A DNA stretch of 47,899 nt from Bifidobacterium margollesii (GCF_002860355.1 NZ_NMWU01000004.1:1-47899), one strand, 5' to 3'; shown: positions 17,433 to 25,494, counted from the stretch's first letter. Notes: a model not told the origin generated them from the letters alone. Translations and numbers: made by a program.

Positions 17433-18566
17433 ATGTCCACGCAGTCACAGAACGAAGTCCGTCGATCCATCGCCGAGGCTCGAACCATTGTGGTGAAGGT
17501 GGGATCAAGTTCGCTCACATCGAGTTCGGGGCATCTTGATCCCGTGCGATTGGCCGATCTGGTGGCGGCCATCGCGCAGACCGTGCGCATGGATGCGCGG
17601 ATCGTGCTGGTCTCCTCCGGTGCCATCGCCGCGGGCTTCGGCCCGCTCGGCTTCGATTCGCGACCCACCGACGTGGCCACCCAGCAGGCCGCAGCCTCGG
17701 TGGGCCAGGGGCTGCTGATGAGCCAATACGAGGCGGCGTTCGCGCGGTATGGGCTTAAGGTCGGTCAGATTCTGATCACCGCGCGAGACACCGTGCAGTC
17801 CATGCAGTACCGCAACGTGCAGCGTACGTTGAACCGGCTGCTGGAACTGGGCGTGGTGCCGATCGTCAACGAGAACGACGCGCTGGCCAGCAATGAGATC
17901 CGATTCGGCGACAACGACCGGCTTTCCGCACTGGTGGCGAACATCGTGCGGGCCGACGCGCTGGTGCTGCTCACCGATGTGGACGGTCTGTATACCGCGC
18001 CCCCGAAGGAGCCGGGATCGAAGCGCATCGCCTACGTGCCGAACGTGCTCGACACGTTGGAGAACGTGCGCATCGGCGGCACCGGCTCGTCGGTGGGCAC
18101 CGGCGGCATGGTCACCAAGCTTGAGGCCGCCCGCGTGGCGGCGGTCTCCGGTATTCCCACCGTGCTCACCAAGGCATCGAACGCCGGGCCTGCGCTGATG
18201 GGCGACAAGGTGGGCACGGTGTTCGCGCCGATCAAGCGTCGCGGCACCTCGCGCCGACTGTGGATCGGCTTCGCGGCCGATCCGCGCGGCACTCTGGTGG
18301 CGGACGAAGGCGCGGCGAAGGCGATCCGCGGCGGTCGCGCCAGTCTGCTGTCCGCCGGCGTGGTCGGTGTGACAGGCGAGTTTTCGGCCGGCGATCCGGT
18401 GCTGATCGTGGACGAGCAGGGCAATCGTCTGGCCAAGGGGCTTTCCGGATTCGACTCCGAGGAGATTCCGCAGACGCTGGGCCGGACCAGCGCGCAGCTG
18501 CGCAAGCTGCTCGGCCCGGAATACGCGCACCCGCTGGTGCACCGCGATGATCTCGTGCTGATGTGA
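17433..18566 (+). CDS. proB: Glutamate 5-kinase
   Basis: A 377-residue glutamate 5-kinase. The amino-acid kinase domain shows VVKVGSSSLTS, VSSGAIAAGF, PIVNENDALASNEIRFGDND and LTDVDGLYTAPP. A C-terminal PUA domain starts near residue 285 (GFAADPRGTLVADEGAAKAI). It phosphorylates glutamate in the first step of proline synthesis. Start ATG after GAAGGCGAAGG. In the bifidobacterial order I recall, the next gene is the aspC-type aminotransferase; here an accessory block of about 10 kb intervenes. Confidence 0.95.
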   Translation: MSTQSQNEVRRSIAEARTIVVKVGSSSLTSSSGHLDPVRLADLVAAIAQTVRMDARIVLVSSGAIAAGFGPLGFDSRPTDVATQQAAASVGQGLLMSQYEAAFARYGLKVGQILITARDTVQSMQYRNVQRTLNRLLELGVVPIVNENDALASNEIRFGDNDRLSALVANIVRADALVLLTDVDGLYTAPPKEPGSKRIAYVPNVLDTLENVRIGGTGSSVGTGGMVTKLEAARVAAVSGIPTVLTKASNAGPALMGDKVGTVFAPIKRRGTSRRLWIGFAADPRGTLVADEGAAKAIRGGRASLLSAGVVGVTGEFSAGDPVLIVDEQGNRLAKGLSGFDSEEIPQTLGRTSAQLRKLLGPEYAHPLVHRDDLVLM

Positions 18567-18608
18567 TCGAGCTGTTGTGATCGTGCTGTGTTGCGGGGTT
18601 TGATCCCC

Positions 18609-18869
18609 CCTCATCCGACCGGCTTCGCCGGCCACCTTCCCCCAGTGGGGGAAGGCAGGATGGAGAGGACCGACTGCGTCGGCCACCTTCACAGCAAGAG
18701 CGGACGGCCTCACGGCCGCATCTCACCGGCTCGCCTGTCGGCTCACCCGGACCCTGGGAACGCCGCCGTTCCCCTTAACGGGTCCGGCCCAGTGGGGGAA
18801 GGCAGGAGGCCGGTTTCTTCGGGCTTCCCCTTGAGGGGAAGCTGTCGGCGTGAGCCGACTGATGAGGTG
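18609..18869. repeat. CCTCATC/GATGAGG palindromic repeat, copy 2 (compound)
   Basis: Begins CCTCATCCGACCGGC and ends GCCGACTGATGAGG, with CTTCCCC/GGGGAAG stem-loops near both ends. Its middle (about 18690-18800) is, in reverse complement, related to the middle of the 31451 and 33191 copies: GACAGGCGAGC, and the run containing GAACCCGT..AAGG..ACGG. It occupies most of the 424-bp gap after proB, exactly at the left edge of the accessory block. Confidence 0.7.
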
Positions 18870-18990
18870 CCTCGAACGCAGTCAATTGAAATGCCCCAAA
18901 CGCAGTCAATGTACCAAATATGGGGATAGTGTCCCGTCGGATGGTAGTGTGATGGCCGTTTGTGATCGTGTCGATGAAGGAGAGGCAGAA

Positions 18991-20313
18991 ATGGCACGGA
19001 CGACGGTGGGCGCATCGAATCCCGACGATCGCGGGTACGGCATACTGGGCATGGCCGCCGGACTCGGTTCGTTCCTCGGCGCAGGCACCATTCTCGCGTT
19101 GAGCTCCACGCTGGCCCTGTGGCGGGAGGGTCTCGGTCTCAACGCCGCGCAGGTCGGCGCGGTGTCCGCGATCCTCACCTTCGCCTTCGCGGCCGGTTCC
19201 TTCTGCGGCGGGTTCATCGCCCAGCGCTTCGGTCTGGTGCGCATGTTCAACATCAACGCCTTCGTCTGTGCGCTCGCGCTCGCAGCCTGCGCCACGGCTC
19301 CGAACTTCGTCGTACTGGCCTTGGGTATTGGTATGGCCGCGCTCGCCGTCGGCTTCGACCTGCCGGTGTCGATCAGCGTGATCACGCACGACGTACCCGA
19401 CGAAACGTTGAAAGGCTATCTGGTCAGCCGTACGCAGGTGTTGTGGTCGGTCGGTATTCTCGGCCCCTACGTGCTGGCGTTGATCGTCAGTCCCGTCGGA
19501 TTCCTCGGCGCCCGCATCGTCTTCGGCGTGCTGGCGTTGATCGCCCTGGTCACCGCGCTGTGGCGCGTGGCCGATCCGAGAATCGCACGGCTGCACCGGG
19601 CTGCGGCTGATCGCGAGCGGATCGACGTGGCGGATTCCACCGCCGATTCCGTGGAATCGGCCGGTATCGTCGACGTGCTGAAATCCGTGGATGCGCGGAC
19701 CGGCCGCCGATACGCGGTGCTGTTCGCGGTGCTGGCGCTGTTCTATGTGATGTGGAATATGATGGCCAACACCATCAACCAGTTCCAGACCTATCTGCTG
19801 GTTTCGCAGCATGCCACGCAGACGCAGGCCGTGATCATCGGCATCGTTTCCGCCATACTTTGCGTGGCGGGTGGCGTGGCGTACGGCCGGGTGCCGAAGG
19901 GTGAGTGGCGTGACCGACTGTTCTGGGTGGGGGCGGCCGCCCAGATACTGGCTATGGCGATCATGGCCGTGGGCGGTACGATGTGGTTCACCGCCGCCGC
20001 CGTGATCCTGTTCCAGTTCTTCTGCAATTTCGCTGGTGAGATGAATGCGAAGATATGGACTCAGGAGATTTTTCCCGTGGCGGTTTCGGCCGAAGCGCAG
20101 AGTCTGATCCTGGGCATCGGCCGTATTCCCTGCGCGTTCGCCTCACTGGTGCTGCCGTCGCTGCTCGTGCCCGGCGTGATCACCGTGGCGTTGTGGGCGT
20201 TCGTCGTGGTGGCGGTGCTGTCGGGCGTGTTCGGCGGCATGGTCGTGCGTCTGACTGCGGATCATCGTCGTGCCGATGCTCATGCCGTCCGATTCGGCGT
20301 TTCCGTCGCGTAG
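18991..20313 (+). CDS. MFS transporter, substrate unknown
   Basis: A 440-residue major facilitator with about 12 membrane helices and a charged central loop (about 195-235). The start MARTTVGASN is set by AAGGAGAGGCAG just upstream; the longer open frame from 18850 runs through repeat sequence. No family signature points to a substrate. It is the first gene of the block between proB and aspC and is convergent with the amidohydrolase gene. It could import or export a sugar or an end product. A GGGA-N5-TCCC element at about 18923-18935 resembles the operator of the rhamnonate-type genes but has different spacing. Confidence 0.8.
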   Translation: MARTTVGASNPDDRGYGILGMAAGLGSFLGAGTILALSSTLALWREGLGLNAAQVGAVSAILTFAFAAGSFCGGFIAQRFGLVRMFNINAFVCALALAACATAPNFVVLALGIGMAALAVGFDLPVSISVITHDVPDETLKGYLVSRTQVLWSVGILGPYVLALIVSPVGFLGARIVFGVLALIALVTALWRVADPRIARLHRAAADRERIDVADSTADSVESAGIVDVLKSVDARTGRRYAVLFAVLALFYVMWNMMANTINQFQTYLLVSQHATQTQAVIIGIVSAILCVAGGVAYGRVPKGEWRDRLFWVGAAAQILAMAIMAVGGTMWFTAAAVILFQFFCNFAGEMNAKIWTQEIFPVAVSAEAQSLILGIGRIPCAFASLVLPSLLVPGVITVALWAFVVVAVLSGVFGGMVVRLTADHRRADAHAVRFGVSVA

Positions 20314-20334
20314 GCGTGTGTTCGTCGTCGGTGT

Positions 20335-20433
20335 GGTTGCCGGTGGCTGGCGATGATGCGTGCGGCCGCAAGGCGCAGGAGGTGAAGGCGTACCAAGGTA
20401 CGTCGGGTTTCCCGTAACGTGGCTGACTCTGCT
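20335..20433 (-). repeat. Distal, broken unit of the stop-codon hairpin array (71-bp direct repeat)
   Basis: Positions 20335-20405 are an exact 71-bp copy of 20434-20504. The unit has the conserved core, but its right inner arm (GGGTTTCCCGTAACG) no longer matches its left arm (AGGAGGT). The second half of the palindrome is replaced by unrelated sequence. It appears to be a tandem duplicate of the complete element next to it. Confidence 0.8.
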
Positions 20434-20441
20434 GGTTGCCG

Positions 20442-20546
20442 GTGGCTGGCGATGATGCGTGCGGCCGCAAGGCGCAGGAGGTGAAGGCGTACCAAGGTAC
20501 GTCGAACCTCCTGCAACGCAGCGGACGCTCCATCATCGCCAGCCAC
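20442..20546 (-). repeat. Complete 105-bp stop-codon hairpin element (amidohydrolase gene)
   Basis: Outer arms GTGGCTGGCGATGATG (20442-20457) and CATCATCGCCAGCCAC (20531-20546) are a perfect 16-bp inverted repeat. Inner arms GCAGGAGGT (20474-20482) and ACCTCCTGC (20506-20514) pair perfectly. The apex is GTAC-CAAG-GTAC. The last arm ends on the stop codon of the minus-strand amidohydrolase gene (20546-20548), so in its mRNA the hairpin begins at the stop. Sister elements are at 21768-21872 and 31296-31398. Confidence 0.85.
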
Positions 20547-21517
20547 TAGAAGCGGTAGTATTTGCGGGCGTTGCTTACAAACATCGCGTTCTGTTCGTCT
20601 TCGGTGAGGGTTTCCACGCAGCGTGCGTAGGCGTGGATGAGGTCCACGTATGAGCAGTGGAGTTTGTCGACGGGGAAGTTTGAGGCGAACATGGTTTTGT
20701 TGATGCCGAATGCGTCGATGGTGGTGTAGATGCCGGGTTTGAGGCTTTCGATGGTCCAGTAGTGGTCCATGGAGGGTTGTCCGGAGATTTTGATGACGGC
20801 GTTGTCGCGTTTGCCGAGTTCGGTCAGCCCGTTTTTCCAGAGTTGGAATCCGGCGAGGTCGCGGTCGGCCCACATGCCGGCGTGGTTGATGATGAATAGG
20901 GTGTTGGGGTGGGCGTCGATGATTTCGGCGGCGCGGGCGAACTGCGTGGGGTATAGCTGCATGTCGAAGCTTAGGCCGTGCCGTTCGAGTAGTGCGAGCC
21001 CGTTGAGCCACGAGGGGTCGTCCATGTATGAGTGGCTTACGTAGTGGTATAGGGGATGCGGGTGCATGTTGAGGTTTTGGCGTATGCCGCGCAGGCTTGG
21101 ATGGTCTAGCTCCTGTTCCAGGGTGGCGGCGAAATCGGGGGAGGAGAGGTCTCCGCCGCCAACGGTTACTACGGGTAGGCCGGTTTGTTCGCTCTGCTTT
21201 TCCACGCTGGTGATTTCGGCTACTGGGTCGTCGGCGTTGGCTTGTACGTGTACGGCGCCGACGAGGTTGATGTTGCTGCCTGTGGTTTCATCGAGCAGGT
21301 TGTCGGCCAGATAGTCGCCGGCCTTGAATAGTGGGTCCCATGGGCCTTCGAAGGTGGGGGCTTTGGAGTCGTTGAACCACGAGTATAGGGCGGTTTCCAT
21401 GAGGTGTACGTGGGTGTCGATGAATGGGCGGATTCGTTCGACGTGTTCGGGGGTTTCCGGGATGATGGTGTACATGCGGCCGGGGACGGGCTGCTGGTAA
21501 TCCTCTCCAAGCGTCAT
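20546..21517 (-). CDS. Amidohydrolase-2 family protein, probable sugar-acid lactonase
   Basis: A 323-residue metal-dependent hydrolase of the amidohydrolase_2/COG3618 type. Visible ligands: the HxH of FIDTHVHL (about residue 34), INHAGMW (about 210) and the late aspartate in FASNFPVD (about 280). Members of this family hydrolyse L-fucono- and L-rhamnono-1,4-lactone. Placed after an SDR dehydrogenase and near RhmD and RhmA homologues, it most likely opens the aldonolactone made by the dehydrogenase. Start ATG with AAGGAAAG upstream. It is probably read with the SDR gene despite the 352-bp repeat-filled gap. Confidence 0.78.
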   Translation of the reverse strand: MTLGEDYQQPVPGRMYTIIPETPEHVERIRPFIDTHVHLMETALYSWFNDSKAPTFEGPWDPLFKAGDYLADNLLDETTGSNINLVGAVHVQANADDPVAEITSVEKQSEQTGLPVVTVGGGDLSSPDFAATLEQELDHPSLRGIRQNLNMHPHPLYHYVSHSYMDDPSWLNGLALLERHGLSFDMQLYPTQFARAAEIIDAHPNTLFIINHAGMWADRDLAGFQLWKNGLTELGKRDNAVIKISGQPSMDHYWTIESLKPGIYTTIDAFGINKTMFASNFPVDKLHCSYVDLIHAYARCVETLTEDEQNAMFVSNARKYYRF

Positions 21518-21593
21518 TGTTCAGAGCTTTCCTTGTGTTCGTGGTTGGTGTGTGCGTTGTGTGCGTTGTGATGCGCGGTTGCGCGCCTCAAGC

Positions 21594-21767
21594 TGCCGTT
21601 GATTGTTGAATGATGTGTGCGGTCTCTAGGCGCGGGAGGTGAAGGCGTACGAAGGTACGTCGAACCTCCCGCGCACGGGTTGCCGTTGAGGTTTGCGTAA
21701 TGCGTGCGGCTTCAAGGCGTGGAAGACGAAGGCGCAAAGACGTCGCTTTGTACGCACGGGTTGCCGT
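21594..21767 (-). repeat. Two distal, broken units of the second hairpin array
   Basis: Unit one (about 21594-21680) has perfect inner arms GCGCGGGAGGT (21630-21640) and ACCTCCCGCGC (21664-21674) around the core, and the same outer arm TGATTGTTGAATGATG (21600-21615) as the complete element. It lacks the distal half. Unit two (about 21680-21760) is degenerate (GGCGTGGAAGACGAAGGCG...). Both join through CACGGGTTGCCGTTGA. Together with the complete element they fill the gap between the SDR and amidohydrolase genes. Confidence 0.75.
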
Positions 21768-21872
21768 TGATTGTTGAATGATGCGTGCGGCCGCAAGGCG
21801 CGGGGAACGAAGGCGTACAAAGGTACGTCGAGTTCCCCGTAACGCAGCGGACGCTCCATCATTCAACAATCA
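21768..21872 (-). repeat. Complete 105-bp stop-codon hairpin element (SDR gene)
   Basis: Outer arms TGATTGTTGAATGATG (21768-21783) and CATCATTCAACAATCA (21857-21872) pair perfectly over 16 bp. Inner arms are GGGGAAC (21802-21808) and GTTCCCC (21832-21838); the apex is GTAC-AAAG-GTAC. The final TCA (21870-21872) is the stop codon (TGA) of the minus-strand SDR gene. Same length as the element at 20442-20546 but with entirely different arm sequences. Confidence 0.85.
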
Positions 21873-22667
21873 CAGGACGGATCGGGTGTCGGATTCGTAA
21901 TTATTCCGCCCCTGCCCCGTGGCTGCGGTGGTGCCGCCGTCGACGGGGACGACGAGGCCGGTGAGGTAGGAGGCGCCGGGGGAGGCGAGGAAGAGGGCGA
22001 GGTCGGCGCAGTCTTCGGGTTTGCCGGTGCGGCCGAGGGCGACGCGGTCGATGTAGGGCTTGAGGCGGTCGGGGTCGGTCCAGACTTCCTTGTTGATGTC
22101 GGTTTCGATGAAGGCGGGGGCGAAGGCGTTGATGCGGACGCCGTATTGGCCGTAGTCGAGGGCGACGCAGCGGACGAAGCCGTTCATGGCGTGTTTGGTG
22201 GAGTTGTAGGCGGTTTGGCCCCAGTCGCCGTAGAGGCCGGAGACGGAGGTGTCGACGACGATGTTGCCTTTGGTCTGCTTGAGGTAGGGGAGGGCTTCTT
22301 TGGTGAGGTAGAAGAGGCCGTCCATGTTGACGGAGAAGAGTTTGTGCCAGACTTCGTCGGAGACGTGTTCGATTTCGCCGCCTTCGAAGATGCCGGCGTT
22401 GGAGACGACGACGTCGAGGTGGCCGAATTGACTGACGACGTCTTGGACGAGGTCGTGGACCTGGGCGTGGTCGGAGACGTCGGTGATGTGGGTGTGGCCG
22501 TTGTCGTAGCCGGCGACGGTTTCTTCGAGGGGTTCGGGGCGGAGGCCTACGGCGATGACGGTGGCGCCGTTGTCGAGGAAGCCGCGGGTGATGGCGCGGC
22601 CGATGCCGGTGCCGCCGCCGGTGACGATGACGACTTTGCCGTTGAAATCGTAGGTGTTTGCGGTCAT
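21870..22667 (-). CDS. SDR-family dehydrogenase, probable L-rhamnose/L-fucose 1-dehydrogenase
   Basis: A 265-residue classical short-chain dehydrogenase. The cofactor motif TGGGTGIG lies near residue 18, NAG in VVSNAGIF, the catalytic serine in VVDTSVSG and the pair YNSTK. The C-terminal block SYLTGLVVPVDGG is standard. SDRs of this type oxidise aldoses at C1 to lactones with NAD(P)+. The neighbours (lactonase, RhmD, RhmA) support that role; the exact sugar is inference. Start ATG 22667 after AGGAG. The stop codon is part of a hairpin element. Upstream are a -10 box and an operator shared with the rhmD promoter. Confidence 0.8.
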   Translation of the reverse strand: MTANTYDFNGKVVIVTGGGTGIGRAITRGFLDNGATVIAVGLRPEPLEETVAGYDNGHTHITDVSDHAQVHDLVQDVVSQFGHLDVVVSNAGIFEGGEIEHVSDEVWHKLFSVNMDGLFYLTKEALPYLKQTKGNIVVDTSVSGLYGDWGQTAYNSTKHAMNGFVRCVALDYGQYGVRINAFAPAFIETDINKEVWTDPDRLKPYIDRVALGRTGKPEDCADLALFLASPGASYLTGLVVPVDGGTTAATGQGRNNYESDTRSVL

Positions 22668-22745
22668 GTTGGTGAATCTCCTGTGATTGCCGTGTGTGTT
22701 GCCGCCGTTGAGCATCGACTGCGGTGTCAACGCGGTTTACACAAC

Positions 22746-22776
22746 AGTATAGTTTTTATGGAATGGAGTCCCTATA
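22746..22776 (-). promoter_or_regulatory. Promoter and operator of the SDR-amidohydrolase unit
   Basis: Read on the minus strand: TAGGGA-N6-TCCATA (22774 down to 22757) followed by TATACT (22751-22746). The first operator base is 23 bp before the -10 box, so the operator takes the place of the -35 region. The same arrangement stands before rhmD (25466-25494). A common activator, most simply the IclR protein at 27786, is inferred. Confidence 0.62.
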
Positions 22777-22822
22777 TGTGAAATTTGCCATTCTTGCCAT
22801 ATGACTGCGGATTCGTGACCGA

Positions 22823-23755
22823 CTATGCGGGGAGGAAGGCGCTGAGCAGGGCCATGATGATCAGCGATATTACGGCCGAGATCGTCAGCGAGAATCCGGC
22901 GAGTTTGGCTTTGCCGAGCGTCATGTCGGTGAATTTGGTGGCGAAGATGGCGATGGGCGCGAACATGCAGATCACGGCGACCTTGCGGCCGAGCGGGGGA
23001 ACCGGCAGCAGATACCAGGCGAGCAGTGATCCGATGATGGAGATGGCGAATCGCCAGACCAATACCTTGAGCATTTCACGGCGGTCGTCGGCGAGCTCGG
23101 GGATTTCCATCATCATGCCGACCATGGCCATGGAGCAGAAGGTGTTGGCGTTGGCGAGCGGCTCGATGACGGTGACGACGCCTTGGGGGATTGAGATGCC
23201 GGCGATCAGCATGACGATCATGATGATGTTCGTGTCGAAGGCGACCGACGTGTAGAAATTACGGGCACTGGATTTGAGACGGTCCTTGGGGGATCGTGGC
23301 GTATCGCCGGTGTTGAGGTGGAGCAGTGCGCTGGTGACGACGAGTGATCCGGCGGCGCACATGACGGCGTTGCCCATGTCGAACATGACAACGGCGACGC
23401 CTGCGGCGGGACCGAGGAATGTGGTGACGACGGGGAGGGTGAAATTACCGATGTTGAATGTGGTGGCGTTGAGCATTTCGAACGCGCGATGTTCGGTCGT
23501 TCCGCGTCGCGTGGCGGCGTAGATGACGAACAGGGGGATGAGTGCGCCGAGGAATCCCAGAAGCGTAATCCAAAACAGGCTGAAATCATGCTGGTTCTGG
23601 GCGAACGAATGGATGATGGCGGCCGGCAGGGTGACGTTGAAGACGAACACCTGCAGTATTTTGTAGTCGCGTTCCTTGAAGAATCCCGCACGTTTGAACA
23701 GATATGAGCCGACGATGATGAGCAGCAGCGAGCCGGTTTTCAATGCCAGTTCCAT
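22823..23755 (-). CDS. AEC-family permease (auxin efflux carrier type)
   Basis: A 310-residue membrane protein with about ten hydrophobic helices. The start MELALKTGSLLLIIVGSYLF and the centrally placed GNFTLPVVTTFLG match the AEC carrier fold, which includes malate and malonate carriers and other organic-anion transporters. The ATG at 23755 has AGGAGA upstream; the longer frame is not needed. It lies 103 bp behind the RhmT-like MFS gene on the same strand. Substrate unknown: a sugar acid, or an acid end product such as lactate, would fit the block. Confidence 0.8.
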   Translation of the reverse strand: MELALKTGSLLLIIVGSYLFKRAGFFKERDYKILQVFVFNVTLPAAIIHSFAQNQHDFSLFWITLLGFLGALIPLFVIYAATRRGTTEHRAFEMLNATTFNIGNFTLPVVTTFLGPAAGVAVVMFDMGNAVMCAAGSLVVTSALLHLNTGDTPRSPKDRLKSSARNFYTSVAFDTNIIMIVMLIAGISIPQGVVTVIEPLANANTFCSMAMVGMMMEIPELADDRREMLKVLVWRFAISIIGSLLAWYLLPVPPLGRKVAVICMFAPIAIFATKFTDMTLGKAKLAGFSLTISAVISLIIMALLSAFLPA

Positions 23756-23858
23756 GATTTCTCCTGATGGTAGAGGTGCGGATATGCAGATTCCCTCCGC
23801 GAGGAAGGGGACGCGGAGGGAATCTGCGATTAAGGAGAGGGGTGCGTATGAATGAGGG

Positions 23859-25187
23859 CTAGTTCTTCTTGCCCCTGCCTTCGGAGATGCCGACGATCCA
23901 GGAGAGCAGAGCGCCGACGAGGACGAAGATACCGAGGGCGACGAGGCCGCCTTCACCGGTTTCCTGCGTGCCGAAGAGCATGTCGAACCAGACGCGGATG
24001 TTCGGGGCGAAGAAGCCGCCGAAGCCGCCGAGCATGGTCACGATGCCGATGCCGCCGGCCAGTGCGGCGCCGGTGAGCAGCTCGGTGGGCATACGCCAGA
24101 AGATGGGCTGGCTGGCGATGACGCCGGTGGCTGCGAAGCACAGGCAGATGATGGCGATGAGCGGGGATGCGAACGCGGAGGCCGCGATGGAAACGCCGGT
24201 GATGAGCAGGATGACGGCCACGAAGATGTGGTGATGGCCGACCTTGGACGACCACTTCGGCAGCAGCCAGGTGCCGATGAGGGCGCACACCCACGGGATG
24301 GTGGAGATCAGGGAGACGGTCAGGCCGACCTTCTGTCCGACAAGGCCGGAAACCTGGGAAGGCAGGAAGAAGGTGATGCCGTATACGCCGACCTGGATGA
24401 GGAAGTAGACGATGGAGAGCACCCACACGCGCCAGGACTTGAATGCGCCCTGCACGGAGGATTCGGTCTTGACGGGTGCGTTCTTTTCCTCGTCTTCGAT
24501 GACGGTGGCGAGGATTTCGCCCTCTTCTCGGCTCAGGAAGCGGGCGGAACGCGGGTTGTCGTCAAGGTAGAACCAGGCGGCGATACCGACGGCGACGGCG
24601 GCGATGCCTTCGAGGAAGAACATCCACCACCAGCCGGGCAGGCCGGCGATGCCGTGCATCTGCAGGAGCAGGCCGGAGACGGGCGATCCGATGACCATGG
24701 CGATTGGGGCGCCCATGTAGAACAGTCCTCGGATCTCGTCCTGCTTGTCCTTCGGGAACCAGATGGTCGTCAGGTAGATGGCGCCGGGGAAGAAGCCGGC
24801 TTCGGCTATACCGAGGAGCACGCGGACGATGAGGAACTGCGTCTCGTTGTGGGTGAACGCCATGCCCGCGCCGACGAGACCCCATAGGATGGCGAGGATG
24901 GTCAGCCACTTACGGGCACCGACCTTGCGCATCGCCAGATTGCAGGGCGTGCCGAGGAACGAGTAGATGACGAAGAACAGGCCGGAGCCGAGGGCGTAGC
25001 CTTGGGCGGTCAGGCCGGTGTCGGCCATGTATGACTGCTGCGCGTAGCTGATGTTGGTGCGGTCGAAGAACGCCAGCACATACATGAGCAGTAGGAAGGG
25101 GACGAGGCGTGCGCTGGTGCGTGCGACGATTCCCGCAAGCTCGCGCGGCTTGTCTGCCGTCTTTTCGGTTGTGATTCGATCTGCCAT
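23859..25187 (-). CDS. MFS transporter, anion:cation symporter (ACS) family, RhmT-like
   Basis: A 442-residue major facilitator with 12 predicted helices. ACS-type features include LLMYVLAFFDRTNISYAQ near residue 37, GIAEAGFFPGAIYLTTIWFP around 135 and a central charged loop. Family members import hexuronates and aldonates. In E. coli the equivalent gene (yfaV/rhmT) sits beside rhmD and rhmA. It is divergent from rhmD here, with a 424-bp control region between them. Uptake of L-rhamnonate or a related sugar acid is the best guess. ATG preceded by AGAGG. Confidence 0.82.
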   Translation of the reverse strand: MADRITTEKTADKPRELAGIVARTSARLVPFLLLMYVLAFFDRTNISYAQQSYMADTGLTAQGYALGSGLFFVIYSFLGTPCNLAMRKVGARKWLTILAILWGLVGAGMAFTHNETQFLIVRVLLGIAEAGFFPGAIYLTTIWFPKDKQDEIRGLFYMGAPIAMVIGSPVSGLLLQMHGIAGLPGWWWMFFLEGIAAVAVGIAAWFYLDDNPRSARFLSREEGEILATVIEDEEKNAPVKTESSVQGAFKSWRVWVLSIVYFLIQVGVYGITFFLPSQVSGLVGQKVGLTVSLISTIPWVCALIGTWLLPKWSSKVGHHHIFVAVILLITGVSIAASAFASPLIAIICLCFAATGVIASQPIFWRMPTELLTGAALAGGIGIVTMLGGFGGFFAPNIRVWFDMLFGTQETGEGGLVALGIFVLVGALLSWIVGISEGRGKKN

Positions 25188-25313
25188 AACAACCTCTATG
25201 TTCGATATACGGTTCTCTCTTGCGTGCCGGGACTATGGGTTCATCTCCGCGTTCGTTCGTTGAGCGCTTGTCGGATACGGCTCCGCCATTGGAGCGCCAT
25301 GCCTTGCACTGCT

Positions 25314-25328
25314 TCCATATCTTATGGA
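25314..25328. promoter_or_regulatory. Palindrome in the divergent rhmT-rhmD control region
   Basis: TCCATA-TCT-TATGGA, a perfect 6+6 bp inverted repeat, midway between the two divergent genes. It contains the TCCATA half-site of the neighbouring operators in inverted order, so it may be a second site for the same regulator, acting towards the rhmT-like gene. Confidence 0.45.
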
Positions 25329-25463
25329 GGTGAACCATGTCGTCCCATCAATTGGGATGGGCGGCCAAGGGTAAAAAATAACAGGAATCGACGATGTGCG
25401 GCGTTATAAGCTACGTAAGGAAGATGTTTGATGAAAATGATGGCAACAACTAAAAATCTCAAA

Positions 25464-25494
25464 TATAGGGATGATGTTCCATGGCTGGTACAGT
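25464..25494 (+). promoter_or_regulatory. Operator and promoter of rhmD-rhmA
   Basis: TAGGGA-N6-TCCATG (25466-25483) with TACAGT at 25489-25494. The operator start is 23 bp before the -10 box, exactly as before the SDR gene. The flanking ATATAGGGA..TTCCAT is also shared. No TTGACA-like -35 is present, which fits an activator. The transcript would have a leader of about 110 nt. Confidence 0.62.

Noticed and set aside
18850-18990. N-terminal extension of the first MFS protein
   Set aside because: The extension would be translated from repeat and promoter sequence; AAGGAGAGGCAG just before ATG 18991 fixes the start.
20335-20546. CRISPR array
   Set aside because: The repeat units are 71 bp and longer, only two or three per array, with no unique spacers of even length and no cas genes nearby.
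20280-21011. Small minus-strand open frames (MMERPLR..., ...RRTLVRLHLLRLAAARII...) over the hairpin arrays and part of the amidohydrolase gene
   Set aside because: The peptides look conserved between arrays only because the DNA repeat is conserved. Frames shift between units, the nusG copy does not keep the MMERPLR peptide, and base changes follow stem pairing rather than codon position.
22146-22781. 211-codon open frame on the plus strand over the SDR gene
   Set aside because: Antisense shadow made almost only of Val, Gly, Asp, Glu and Ala. The SDR protein on the minus strand has all family motifs.
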